From NCBI RefSeq assembly GCF_000384815.1, contig NZ_ARQF01000020.1, positions 930,001 to 994,000 of the forward strand: 64,000 bases of DNA. Direction: 5' to 3'. Numbering within the stretch: the first letter of the stretch is position 1; each line of letters starts with the position of its first letter. Of the stretch, positions 34,437 through 43,905 are shown piece by piece. This DNA is from Halodesulfovibrio aestuarii DSM 17919 = ATCC 29578 (GTDB lineage: Bacteria; Desulfobacterota; Desulfovibrionia; Desulfovibrionales; Desulfovibrionaceae). The position numbers were made by a program, and so were the translations under genes. Below the pieces are notes generated by a model. The model searched no databases, was not told the DNA's origin, and was given only the letters and a program-made list of their open reading frames with translations.

Positions 34437-37400
34437 TTAAAGACTTTTTGTACCTACGATTCGCTTCGAGTCTTTCTTAACAGACTCAATTGCAATACGT
34501 TTCAGATGTTTTTTCCAGTCTGCGCCGTATAGTGCCTCAGCTATATATTCCACTGTATGCAACACGGGGCGTTTTTCCTGTAAATTCAAGAATATTCGTG
34601 AAATACCAACCTTACATGACGGACACCCTACAACAACGGGAGCATCATCCGGCATGGTTGGCAACACATGTGTTAGTCCTGCTTCTTTCTTCGCACGCAA
34701 TTTATTGTAAATCGCCGGACTAGTAAGAGCACCCATACCGGACTCACCACAACAACCAGGGTTCAACGTAACATCTACACCACAAAACTCACTCAAAGCA
34801 TGGGCATACACGCCAGCGGCCTTAGTTTTATGCACGCCGGTCCACTCTGCGTGACAAGAAGGGTGGTACAGCACAGATTTACCTTTGGATGCATCTTTCA
34901 ACGCATCACTACCCATACGTTCAATTAAGAATTGTACAGCGTCCTTATGCTCAAGCTGAATATTCAAGGCTTCAGCAAGCCCGTATGACTCAAGCCCTTC
35001 CCGACAGGAACCACACGCAGTAATGGAATGCGTAATTTTAAGCCCCGCGCGTACAGCATCTGCAAGAAACACTTTCATTTCTTCGAGGTTTGCCGCACGG
35101 TTTTTCTTGTATTCTTCATCCTTACCGGCTGCCAGCAGCGGATATCCACAACACATATGTCGTGGTGGCATAATTACAGCCACACCGGATTTGAGCATCA
35201 GCATAAGTGATGCAAGTCCGATGTTTCTATAAAAAAGAGAACCGCCACACCCCGGGAAGTAGAAAACTGCTTCCAGTTCTTTTCCTTCCGGTGCATTTTC
35301 AGGAATAAAAATTGATCCTTTATCCAGACGGAGCACCTCGTTAAGGCCTCTGTAGCCTACCTCAGGCCCTAAACCGGAGAAAAGCGGACTGTTAATGCCG
35401 GAACGCCATGCACTTGGAATAAGACGCAACATTTTGTTCTGCATACGCTGTCCCATGGAAGCCATTTTAGCGGCACGCGGAACACGACTTGCGACATCCG
35501 ACACAAGGTAATCAAGTACCTTCGACTTAATAGGATGTCCTCCTGCACCTTCATCTTCAACAAAAGCACGCAGTTCCAGTGCTACCTTTGAAGAATCGAT
35601 CTTTACAGGGCACACAGCCATACACTTGCCGCAGCCAGTACAATGCTCCATGAGCTTACGCAGCTGCCCCATAAGATTCTCATCCGGCTTACCTTTGTTC
35701 ACCTGAGAGTAATATACGGCTTCCAGCAGCGCCCCGAGGCTCAAGTTCTTATTTCGCGGATGATACAGCAAATCGCCCTGCGGGTAGAACATTGGACAAA
35801 CCTGCTTACACTTACCGCAACGAGTACATACCTGTATATTGGTGAGCAGGTTAATAAGGCGTTCTTTTTCCGGCAGACCGGATGCCTGAATATCGCGGAT
35901 AAGACGGTTAAATGAGAATGTAAAAGGCTTAACCGGAGTATCACGCTGCGTGAGCTTTGCAGGGTTCAAAATAGAAAGAGGGTCAACTCTGCGTTTAAAC
36001 AACGTCAGCTGCTCCATCTTTTCCGGTGCAAGGAATTTAATCTTTGTAATGCCGATGCCGTGCTCGCCGGTTACTTCACCGTCCATTTCCTGTGCCTTCG
36101 CCATAACCTCTTCTGCCACTTCTTCAGCATTATGCAGCATGGCAGGGTTGTTGGAATCCACAGGAATGTTCACATGGCAGTTACCATCACCGGCATGCAT
36201 ATGGTTCGCAACAACGATGCGGGTTGCGAGCATATCATCAACAATCTTTTTAAGTTTTCGACGCAAGTTCGGGTAGCGATCCTGCGCGTGTTCAAAATAC
36301 GCAAGAGCCTGATCAAGCGCTTCCTGCTCTGAAAGTTCTGCAATCGGCACATCGCCTTTGGCAACTTTGGAAGCAAAGGTAAATGCGCGGTTCAGTTCCT
36401 TATCTTCAAGAGGCATCCCGCTCAGACGTCCGCTTTCACCAAGTGCAGTACGGAATGCCCGCCCCATGCAACGCTGGTTCAAATGCTCAAGGAAATCGGA
36501 AAATTCAGGAATGACATCAATTGGAATGACAATGTCTTCGTTGATTTTAAAACCAGAGGTGCGACGGGCAATAGCAGAAAGTTTGTGTCTATCTTCCCAG
36601 AAGACTTCTGCCTCTGCTGCATCTTTCGCAACAAAAACTTCCACGCCTTCATACGGAGCACAAATATTCACAATATCCTGCACGCTGTTATCCAGCGCAT
36701 TTGTATCATTTGAGTTCAATTCAATAATGAGAACTGAAATCGGACTTTCGTCGTCGTGTTTTTTTGATTTTGTCTGGTATTCAATTGCTTCAACATATTT
36801 AACACCAAACTCTTCCAACGCTGAGATTTTAACAAGATCACCCTGCTCACGAATAGTATTACGCAGTGCGACAATGTCCTTAATCACAAGCATTGCATTA
36901 CGCATGGAGCGTCCAAAAAACTCCAGCACAAGCACGCGGTCATATTTTTGCTTCGGGTAGCAGATGAAGGTTGCCTCAGTGATGATGCCATCAGTGCCCT
37001 CTTTCTGCACCCCGGGCAACCCGCCGAGGAACTTGTTTGTAACGTCTTTACCAAGACCTGCCTTGCGGATTTGATCACCGCGCAGAGAAATAACAGTTCG
37101 GACACCGCCGGACACGTCCTTGACTTCAAACACGGCGGTTTCATCTTCCATAATTTTATGACGGGGATGATTAACGCGCTCAACATTAATGATTTCACCT
37201 GTAGGCGTGACCATTGTGTAGTGAAGGATGTTGTCGAGAGTTGTTCCGTACTCAAAGGCAAAAGGACCGCCGGAGTTTTCCGACACGTTCCCGCCGATGG
37301 TGGAAGCAGTCTTAGATGCTGGGTCGACAGTAAAAAGCATCCCACCGTTATCTACGGCTTTAATGGCGTCAAACGTAATAACGCCAGCCTCTGCGGTGAG

Positions 37401-38012
37401 AGTCATTTCTTTTTTGTCGATGGATTTGATAGCGCTCAGCTTCTGCAAACTCATCACAACAGTACGTTTGCGTGCCGGAATAGCACCGCCGGTACAACCG
37501 GAAGCACCGCCACGCGGAATGAGAGCAAATTTCATTTCATTCGCAAGGCGAACAATAGCGCTTACTTGCTCTGTTGCCGAAGGGGCAACAACAAGCAAAG
37601 GAAGTTCCATACGCAAGTCGGTTGCGTCTGTGGAACACTCCACTAACGATGCAGGACGCAGATCAATGTTATTTTTAGGGATGATCTGTCCCAGACGGCG
37701 TACCAACTCACTCCGGAATGCCATATCTGCCTCATAGGCACTCCAGAACATTGTAACGCCTTCGCGCAGAGTGTTCGCGTAATGATGTGCAAGAGCAGGT
37801 TCAGCTCTATCAAATCGTTTGGCAACACTCGAACGAACAGTATCCGCATCGATAAACGGATTGTAGCGGACAAGAAAGAGTTCTTCAGCGAGCGCAATGG
37901 CTAACTCTCGAACTGATTCCGGCCAATCTTCAAATTCATCAAGATCAATCCGCAACACCCTATGGACAAGAAACTCGGAACCTATAGAAATATGTGGGCC
38001 TTTGTGCGGCAT
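34437..38012 (-). CDS. GlcD-GlcF-type fusion: FAD-linked oxidase with Fe-S and CCG domains
   Basis: Predicted D-lactate/2-hydroxyacid dehydrogenase, passing electrons from FAD through Fe-S clusters to the quinone pool. Order: FAD-binding PCMH domain (about 120-330; PRGGASGCTGGAIP binds FAD), FAD-oxidase C-terminal domain with HMHAGDGNCHVNIP and GEVTGEHGIGITK (to about 690), two [4Fe-4S] motifs CTRCGKCKQVCP and CTGCGKCMAVCP (about 725-800), then two CCG domains (FPGCGGS, CCGYP, CCGESGMG) typical of GlcF/HdrB. 1191 residues from the ATG at 38012, with GGGAG upstream. It is a natural single-chain fusion of subunits that are separate in E. coli. Exact substrate unknown. Confidence 0.9.
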   Translation of the reverse strand: MPHKGPHISIGSEFLVHRVLRIDLDEFEDWPESVRELAIALAEELFLVRYNPFIDADTVRSSVAKRFDRAEPALAHHYANTLREGVTMFWSAYEADMAFRSELVRRLGQIIPKNNIDLRPASLVECSTDATDLRMELPLLVVAPSATEQVSAIVRLANEMKFALIPRGGASGCTGGAIPARKRTVVMSLQKLSAIKSIDKKEMTLTAEAGVITFDAIKAVDNGGMLFTVDPASKTASTIGGNVSENSGGPFAFEYGTTLDNILHYTMVTPTGEIINVERVNHPRHKIMEDETAVFEVKDVSGGVRTVISLRGDQIRKAGLGKDVTNKFLGGLPGVQKEGTDGIITEATFICYPKQKYDRVLVLEFFGRSMRNAMLVIKDIVALRNTIREQGDLVKISALEEFGVKYVEAIEYQTKSKKHDDESPISVLIIELNSNDTNALDNSVQDIVNICAPYEGVEVFVAKDAAEAEVFWEDRHKLSAIARRTSGFKINEDIVIPIDVIPEFSDFLEHLNQRCMGRAFRTALGESGRLSGMPLEDKELNRAFTFASKVAKGDVPIAELSEQEALDQALAYFEHAQDRYPNLRRKLKKIVDDMLATRIVVANHMHAGDGNCHVNIPVDSNNPAMLHNAEEVAEEVMAKAQEMDGEVTGEHGIGITKIKFLAPEKMEQLTLFKRRVDPLSILNPAKLTQRDTPVKPFTFSFNRLIRDIQASGLPEKERLINLLTNIQVCTRCGKCKQVCPMFYPQGDLLYHPRNKNLSLGALLEAVYYSQVNKGKPDENLMGQLRKLMEHCTGCGKCMAVCPVKIDSSKVALELRAFVEDEGAGGHPIKSKVLDYLVSDVASRVPRAAKMASMGQRMQNKMLRLIPSAWRSGINSPLFSGLGPEVGYRGLNEVLRLDKGSIFIPENAPEGKELEAVFYFPGCGGSLFYRNIGLASLMLMLKSGVAVIMPPRHMCCGYPLLAAGKDEEYKKNRAANLEEMKVFLADAVRAGLKITHSITACGSCREGLESYGLAEALNIQLEHKDAVQFLIERMGSDALKDASKGKSVLYHPSCHAEWTGVHKTKAAGVYAHALSEFCGVDVTLNPGCCGESGMGALTSPAIYNKLRAKKEAGLTHVLPTMPDDAPVVVGCPSCKVGISRIFLNLQEKRPVLHTVEYIAEALYGADWKKHLKRIAIESVKKDSKRIVGTKSL

Positions 38013-38125
38013 GACCAATTCTCCCAGTAGTTAAAAACGAAGCCTGTGAGTTTACTTTTTGTTCTTTAAGAATGCAAGAACAGCGTAACAGCTCTCTTTA
38101 CCAGCAGAATCTTGGCACTAGACCA

Positions 38126-39160
38126 TTATTCACACATTGTTTCGATATCGTCTTCGGCAGGTTTTGCACATTTGACCAAACGGCTGCGGGTAGGAGATAC
38201 AAGGCGTTTAAAAATAAACATTTCAACATCCTTACCGCACAATTCTTCGATAGGAATTTCCGCACGGGCTAATGCCTTATGGCCTCCGGCAGAACCAATA
38301 TCGCTAAACTGACAGTAAGCAAAGCGCCCCAGGTCACGGTTAACGCCATCACCACGAAAAATAACTATGGCCTTATCCTGATACACTCCGCACACGGCAA
38401 CCCAACGCATTTCGTGCACACGCATGAAGAAATCAGCGATCACAACAAGTGCGTCAGGATTATCCACAACGCCTACAAAGGCGTATTGCCCAGAGCCAAC
38501 CTTATGTATTCCTGTAATCGCACGGGAGAAATAGTCCAACCAATCGTAATGCATCTCGCTTCGTGCAATACGTGAAAGCAGAGGATGGTTTGCATACTTA
38601 CTTAAATACTTAAACGCACGGATATCGATTTCGTTAAAATTACGTTCAAAATCATTTGTGTCAGTTTTAATTCCGTACATAAGAGCTGTTGCCAGCAGCT
38701 TACCCGGTCGAATCTTCAACTGATACAAATATTCTGTAAGAATGGTGGAGTTTGAGCCATATCCGGGAAGAATCTCTTTATACTCTGCAGTAACAGGAAA
38801 ATCATCATTCAACGGATGATGATCAATAACTATCGAATAATCCAGTTCACTGAATAAGGGATGGTGATGAGGCTGAGAATCTACAATCGCAAACTTGTCA
38901 TACTGCGCCGTCACCTGCGGCGTCAATTTAACCATAGGAATACGAAGCAAGCGAACCATGGCAAGGTTGTCAGGACGTGTAATCTCGTTAACACGGGCAA
39001 TATCAACATCTGCAACTCGATGGCTTAAAATACGTTTAAGCGCCATTGCAGACCCCATCGCATCCGGATCAGCATTGATCGTGATGAGCCAGCGTTCATT
39101 ACGAGAGAACATTTCCAGCAGATTATCCAGCTGTGGTTTTACATTACGAAAATACGACAT
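38126..39160 (-). CDS. DHH-family phosphoesterase
   Basis: Mn-dependent phosphoesterase of the DHH/DHHA1 superfamily (NrnA nanoRNase/pAp phosphatase, RecJ relatives). Motif I-like ITINADPDAMGSAMAL, motif II IVDSQPHHHPLF, motif III VIDHHPL and a DHHA1-type glycine motif in SAGGHKALARAEI near the C-terminus are visible. 344 residues, cytoplasmic. It follows the cobU-like gene with one intervening base, so it is the third gene of the cbiR operon. Whether it acts on a cobamide-derived nucleotide or is a housekeeping nanoRNase cannot be settled here. Confidence 0.85.
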   Translation of the reverse strand: MSYFRNVKPQLDNLLEMFSRNERWLITINADPDAMGSAMALKRILSHRVADVDIARVNEITRPDNLAMVRLLRIPMVKLTPQVTAQYDKFAIVDSQPHHHPLFSELDYSIVIDHHPLNDDFPVTAEYKEILPGYGSNSTILTEYLYQLKIRPGKLLATALMYGIKTDTNDFERNFNEIDIRAFKYLSKYANHPLLSRIARSEMHYDWLDYFSRAITGIHKVGSGQYAFVGVVDNPDALVVIADFFMRVHEMRWVAVCGVYQDKAIVIFRGDGVNRDLGRFAYCQFSDIGSAGGHKALARAEIPIEELCGKDVEMFIFKRLVSPTRSRLVKCAKPAEDDIETMCE

Positions 39161-39161
39161 G

Positions 39162-39668
39162 TTATGCCTTTTTTACATAGAGCGGGATACCCGCAATCAT
39201 GAGGCAGACCTCATCACTTACAGCTGCAACAGCTTGGTTAAGAGCCCCCAATCGACGGATAAACTGACGAACCTGAGAACTGGCCGCAATAGGTCCCAAT
39301 CCTGCCTCACACGAAACAATTGTAACTTGAGTCTTCTCTGGAACCAATGAAAGAGTGTGTAAAAATGCGTCCTGCGCCTGCTCCCATTGCTTATTGCACG
39401 CAAAAACCCAAAAATCCAAGCTGTCGATTAAAATAGACTGATACTCCAATATGGACTTTTCTAACAATCGGGGCAATTCAATTCCTGTTTCTTTTACTGG
39501 AATTTCAGGATTTCTTGCTAACCGATGATCTAAAATTTGCTGACCAAACGAAAAGTCCTGAGCCCGCCCCGTTGCAAGTAAAAGAGATGGCATTGTTCCT
39601 TCATACAACCGCTGCAAGCCAAAATCTGACTTGCCGGACTTGTCTCCCCCCAGAATAAGTCGGATCAT
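39162..39668 (-). CDS. CobU-like adenosylcobinamide kinase/guanylyltransferase, diverged
   Basis: CobU phosphorylates cobinamide and converts cobinamide-phosphate to GDP-cobinamide. The P-loop LILGGDKSGKS is at residues 4-14, a His occurs in the DHRLARNP segment where the guanylylated His should be, VSCEAGLGPI matches the VTNEVGMGI motif, and the tail LNQAVAAVSDEVCLMIAGIPLYVK is unmistakably CobU. The RPxHW motif after the His is lost (NPEIPV), and 168 residues is slightly short. One base after the cbiR-like stop. Cobinamide kinase or guanylyltransferase activity may be altered. Confidence 0.78.
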   Translation of the reverse strand: MIRLILGGDKSGKSDFGLQRLYEGTMPSLLLATGRAQDFSFGQQILDHRLARNPEIPVKETGIELPRLLEKSILEYQSILIDSLDFWVFACNKQWEQAQDAFLHTLSLVPEKTQVTIVSCEAGLGPIAASSQVRQFIRRLGALNQAVAAVSDEVCLMIAGIPLYVKKA

Positions 39669-39669
39669 C

Positions 39670-40536
39670 TTATTTTCCTTCTATCAAAAGCATCTCTTCA
39701 ACAATTGGAATGGTCGTTTCAATATGTTTCCAACTAAACAACTCGTACACGAGCGTACAATTCTCGCCGCAATGCTGTAATACCTTGCGCGCAACGTACT
39801 TTCCGGCATCATCAAGGTGCAGTAAACTTGCATGCTTACTGCGCCCCTTAGCCGTCAGCACATCCGCAGGAGCATTCACGTGAATCATACGAAGCCGATC
39901 AAAAAGATCACAACAATCAAGAAGTGCATGATGCCCGTATGCAATGATATGGCCTATGTCAATGCATACCCCCAGTCCCAAATCTTCTATTACCGGGGCA
40001 ATATCAATCAGACATGCCCCCTCAACATTCTCAATTAATAAATCATTACAGTCAAATCCATGACTATGCCATGCGCGAGCAACCACTGTTAATAATTGCT
40101 GAGCCACTTCCACAGAAAAAGCATTTTCCCCCAACGTCAACGGTGGATGCAGCACAGCCTGACGGACTCCTAGAAAATCTACCTTATCCATCAAACCCAA
40201 GATAATATCTGCCACAGCATCGGCATCAGGCCACGGTAAATCCAACGGCAGATGTACGTGGTACGACAAATCAAGCTGCGCTAAACCACGCGGCAAGTCA
40301 TCCTCACCATATGCAAGACATGCCTCCGACTCAAAAAACAACAAGGAAACTTCGTCGACCTTATCCTCAAGAAAAACGCAGTTTTCATACACAGTACCAG
40401 CCATCACCCATGAGGGCGCAGCTGTAGTAATGACAGCGTTGGTGCCTTTTACGGGGTGCCGACGGGCAGTCTTCGTTTTGCATCTGGAAATGGACACTGT
40501 TTCCTTGAGCCCGTTTACATGCGGTTTTTTATCCAT
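39670..40536 (-). CDS. CbiR-like cobamide-remodelling phosphodiesterase (AP-endonuclease-type TIM barrel)
   Basis: CbiR opens the nucleotide loop of cobamides so that the corrinoid can be rebuilt with another lower ligand. The sequence has the family opening PSWVMAGTVYENCVFLEDKV followed by DEVSLLFFE, then xylose-isomerase-like barrel motifs: LDLSYHVHLP, QAVLHPP, LLIENVEG, GVCIDIGHI and IHVNAP, with the His/Glu/Asp metal ligands of that fold. 288 residues; the first 40 are unusually basic and the start is uncertain (weak ribosome-binding site). A directly adjacent cobU-like gene supports a corrinoid role. A general sugar-phosphate isomerase is the alternative. Confidence 0.72.
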   Translation of the reverse strand: MDKKPHVNGLKETVSISRCKTKTARRHPVKGTNAVITTAAPSWVMAGTVYENCVFLEDKVDEVSLLFFESEACLAYGEDDLPRGLAQLDLSYHVHLPLDLPWPDADAVADIILGLMDKVDFLGVRQAVLHPPLTLGENAFSVEVAQQLLTVVARAWHSHGFDCNDLLIENVEGACLIDIAPVIEDLGLGVCIDIGHIIAYGHHALLDCCDLFDRLRMIHVNAPADVLTAKGRSKHASLLHLDDAGKYVARKVLQHCGENCTLVYELFSWKHIETTIPIVEEMLLIEGK

Positions 40537-40574
40537 AAGGCTTATTTTCCAGCTTAGGTGTTGTTTCTAGTGTG

Positions 40575-40755
40575 TAATGCGAGATCTCCCCGGCTAGGCC
40601 GAGCAAGTTCTTCCGCCCATAGAAAAAGGGCATCTAGCAATATTTTAACCGGTTACAATCAACACATAGCTAGTACGTCATGTCGGTCGGGGAGGCCTCT
40701 CCCTCTCTGAAAGGAGTTTCCCGCCTGAGCTACGAAATTAAGCGCAGCAGGCAGT
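40575..40755 (-). promoter_or_regulatory. Possible diverged cobalamin riboswitch before cbiR
   Basis: On the minus strand, in order: a GCCTG...CAGGC arm (40723-40752), GGGAAAC (40716-40722), CCCCGACCGACATGACG (40676-40692) resembling the CCCGCCACTGTGACG segment of B12 riboswitches, GGGCGGAAG, and AGCCGGGGAGATCTCGC (40579-40595) resembling the B12 box AGYCMGGAGACCKGCC. Size (about 180) and distance to the start (43 bases) fit. But the box is imperfect, and I find no GCCACTG element. A TAACCGGTTA palindrome lies at 40646-40655. Confidence 0.35.
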
Positions 40756-40761
40756 CAAATT

Positions 40762-43700
40762 TTACAACAAACTCAGCTGCGTTTCTTTATGCTTCTTTTT
40801 AGCCTTGAGTGCGGAATGCATTAATCCGTCATTTGGCAGATCCGTTAAGAAACGAGAAGGGGAAAGGTGCACTGTGTGCCCGTAAATCATGCGCTTGCCT
40901 GAATGGCTCAGGAATAAAAGCTGCTCTGCACGGGTTATTGCCACATAGAGCAGACGTCGTTCCTCATCAATGTCATAATGATCTGGAGTACTGGAAGCTG
41001 TGCCGGTCAGGGTGTTCATACCAGAATATGGCATAATTCCATCTTCTAAGGCAGGAAGAAAGACGGCTTTAAATTCTAGCCCCTTGGAGGCATGTATTGA
41101 CATTATCTGCACTTTCTCACTTTTTTGGCGTACCAAATCAAGTTCCGTTTGCAGATTAATCCAATTAAGCAGCCCCACCCAACCTTTATGCTCTTTGTAG
41201 TGCTTAACAAGCTGGTTGAATGCAGTTGACTTCCAGAACAGACGATCAAATGGGAGAATATCTTCCATGTACACAGCTATGCCCTGAGGGCCTTTAGCAA
41301 GCACTGCATCAGGGCACGTAATCTGTTCTTCACCTTCATCGCTGGAGATACCTACAAACCGCCCTGCGGCGGCAAGAATAAGCTCCACTCGCGGATCGAC
41401 CCAAAATGCTTCCTGTTCAGGCACAGCGCAGGGAATTCCCAGTCTGTTAAGTGTTTGGCTGATAACAGGAATAAGCGCTTTAAACCGCACGAGAACAGCA
41501 ATGTCACCGGGAGAAAGTTCGCCGCCAAGAAGTCGTTCTTGTCTACTATCCTGCAAAGAATGACTTGTTTGTCCGAGAAGACCACGAATTTGTTCACCTA
41601 TCCATGAAGCTTCCGCCTCAGAGGTTGGTGCTTCAAACATGCGCACCTCAGCTTCAGTAGATTTTTTTGCTTCAATCGGTTGTGCTTCTCGAGCTGGCTG
41701 CATTAACGCACCAGCGTAATCCACAATTTGCTTCGATGAACGGTAGTTTTCAAAAAGCTGGATTGTATTCAGCGACGGAAGTTCTTTGCTCAAGTACGCT
41801 TCTACGCCGCCGTGTGCACCTCTGAAGCCATAAATAGATTGATCCGGATCACCGATACCGAAGAAGCCCTGCCCATTCTGTTCATCTTGCGATACAAGCT
41901 CCCGCACAACTGCAAGTTGCAACGGGGATAAATCCTGAATTTCATCAACGAGAACATGCGTCCACTGGCGAACAAAGACGTTGTTACGCAAAGACTCAAG
42001 CCAAAACTCTAGAAGATCGGTATAATCTGCAAGGTTCCATGAATTTTTTAAACTTGAATAATTATTGTATGCAGCCTGCTGCTCAACCGGACACTCTTCC
42101 ATACGTTCACGGCATAACGAGATTATTTCCCACGACTTTTTGCACTGCTGTTTACTTGCATCCGCATTAGCTTCTCCAAACACACGCTTAGAACTTTCCT
42201 CAGAAAGCAACGTCGGAGCATCTGAATAAGAATTTTGCCAGTATTCAAAAGCAAGGCCATGCAACGTATCTGCGCGAGGGATGGATAATTCGTTTTGAAC
42301 AGAATCTGCAAGTCGTGTTGTCAATTCCTGCGCGGCGCGACGTGTAAAGGTAAGTGCAAGGATTTGTCTCGCTTTAACACCTGCCTCAAGCAAGTGTTCA
42401 ATGCGTCCAATAAGCGTACGGGTCTTACCCGTTCCCGGCCCCGCCAGAACAAGCACTGGCTCAGGTGCTGAAGTAATCGCCAATTGCTGTGCTTCATTGT
42501 ATCTAATACGCTCTGGCTCTTCCTGCCGCTGCTGCACGGCAGCCTCAAAAACAGGCGTTATGGAAGCCTCCTCTTCCGGAGTCAATCCACTTACTTTTTC
42601 CGGCACATCAATAAGCGACTTTCCGTGCTTAAATTCGTCACGCTCCTTTTGGGAAAAAACACGAACCACACCATATTCGCCATCAAACCCGGGTTGACGC
42701 AGTACGTCACCTCTGCGCATTCTTCCTACAGCTTCAGCAAGAAGAGGATGAACCTTTTTAATATCTTCTTCCGGCACATCCCGCAGAATAGCCATTTCTG
42801 AACCGAGCTTAGGGATTGCTTCCGCATACAGCGTCATGACTTTTTTTGTCTTAGGCCCTACCCCCAACACTTCACCCATCAGTTCCGGAAGCGGTATCAA
42901 TGAGCTGAAGTCACCGGCCTTGGCTGGCTGCTTGGGTGTATCCCTGTCCGCAAGAGAGAGCACTCTATGCAACACACCCACAGTTAACGGCTTGCCGCAT
43001 ACAGGGCAAATTCCGTCACGGGTTAATGTTTCTCTAGGCTCCATCACAACATTACACTTGCGATGGCCGTCTAAATGATATTTTCCTTCTTCAGGAAAAA
43101 ATTCCATTGTACCAAGAAACTTATGTCCCAGCCCTTCGCCACGCAAACTGCGGTACATGCCTTCAAAGGATATGTCGCCGGCAAACAGGTTACATTCACG
43201 CCCAAGTTTGTCGCCGGAATGGGCGTCAGAATTTGATACGAGAGCAAAGCGATCAAGAGCGCTCCATAACCAGTTCATTTCCGGATCTGATGAAAGACCT
43301 GTTTCAAGTGCAAAAATTTCTGAGGCATAGTCGCCGAAGCACTCTTCTATTGTGTCAAACCCAGATTTTGAGCCAAACAGAGAGAACCACGGTGTCCATA
43401 TATGAGCAGGAATAAGGAAAGCAAGGGGATGGGTATCAAGCACGAGGTCGAGGATATCACGAGAATCCATCCCGAGAATAGGGCGTCCGTCTGATGTAAT
43501 ATTACCGATCTCGCCGAGACGATTGCTAAATTTTCGAGCAGCTTCAAACGTAGGCATGTAAACAAGGTTATGAACTTTCCGAACCTTGCCGCCACGTTTG
43601 TAAATTGAACTGATTTCCCCCTGCAGCATAAACAATGATCGGCCATTCATGGGGGTATCGCCAAAACGCGGAATCTCTTTGCCTAGGTCTGTTGTGTCTT

Positions 43701-43905
43701 TCAACCGAAACAATCCGCTCTGGCTGTCTTCGACGAGCTGGTCTTCTAACTCGTCCAGCCATTCTGGATGGGTACAATCCCCCGTTCCAAGAACATCAAG
43801 TCCCTTTACCTCCGCCCATGCTGCCAAATGACGTGGCGTCAACTTTTTACTGGTTGCACGGGAAAATCGGGAATGAATATGCAAATCGGCACGAAACTGT
43901 TTCAT
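40762..43905 (-). CDS. EndoQ-UvrD fusion: PHP-type endonuclease with superfamily 1 helicase
   Basis: Two repair enzymes in one chain. Residues 1-420 match endonuclease Q, which nicks 5' of deaminated bases (uracil, hypoxanthine, xanthine) and abasic sites: ADLHIHSRFSRATS, GTGDCTHPEWL, SNSDAHSGDKLGRE and a CNVVM...ICPVCGKPL zinc site. Residues about 470-1047 are a UvrD/Rep helicase: Walker A VLAGPGTGKTRTLI, LTFTRRAAQEL, DEIQDLSPLQL, GDPDQSIYGFRG, SIHASKGLEFKAVFLP and LLYVAITRAEQLLFLS. All catalytic motifs are intact. The fusion suggests direct strand unwinding or excision after the nick. Single gene. Confidence 0.9.
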   Translation of the reverse strand: MKQFRADLHIHSRFSRATSKKLTPRHLAAWAEVKGLDVLGTGDCTHPEWLDELEDQLVEDSQSGLFRLKDTTDLGKEIPRFGDTPMNGRSLFMLQGEISSIYKRGGKVRKVHNLVYMPTFEAARKFSNRLGEIGNITSDGRPILGMDSRDILDLVLDTHPLAFLIPAHIWTPWFSLFGSKSGFDTIEECFGDYASEIFALETGLSSDPEMNWLWSALDRFALVSNSDAHSGDKLGRECNLFAGDISFEGMYRSLRGEGLGHKFLGTMEFFPEEGKYHLDGHRKCNVVMEPRETLTRDGICPVCGKPLTVGVLHRVLSLADRDTPKQPAKAGDFSSLIPLPELMGEVLGVGPKTKKVMTLYAEAIPKLGSEMAILRDVPEEDIKKVHPLLAEAVGRMRRGDVLRQPGFDGEYGVVRVFSQKERDEFKHGKSLIDVPEKVSGLTPEEEASITPVFEAAVQQRQEEPERIRYNEAQQLAITSAPEPVLVLAGPGTGKTRTLIGRIEHLLEAGVKARQILALTFTRRAAQELTTRLADSVQNELSIPRADTLHGLAFEYWQNSYSDAPTLLSEESSKRVFGEANADASKQQCKKSWEIISLCRERMEECPVEQQAAYNNYSSLKNSWNLADYTDLLEFWLESLRNNVFVRQWTHVLVDEIQDLSPLQLAVVRELVSQDEQNGQGFFGIGDPDQSIYGFRGAHGGVEAYLSKELPSLNTIQLFENYRSSKQIVDYAGALMQPAREAQPIEAKKSTEAEVRMFEAPTSEAEASWIGEQIRGLLGQTSHSLQDSRQERLLGGELSPGDIAVLVRFKALIPVISQTLNRLGIPCAVPEQEAFWVDPRVELILAAAGRFVGISSDEGEEQITCPDAVLAKGPQGIAVYMEDILPFDRLFWKSTAFNQLVKHYKEHKGWVGLLNWINLQTELDLVRQKSEKVQIMSIHASKGLEFKAVFLPALEDGIMPYSGMNTLTGTASSTPDHYDIDEERRLLYVAITRAEQLLFLSHSGKRMIYGHTVHLSPSRFLTDLPNDGLMHSALKAKKKHKETQLSLL

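Noticed and set aside
40717-40740. tRNA D-arm-like TAGCTCAGGCGGG on the minus strand
   Set aside because: No anticodon arm, T-arm or acceptor stem follows; the sequence is better read as part of the cbiR leader fold.
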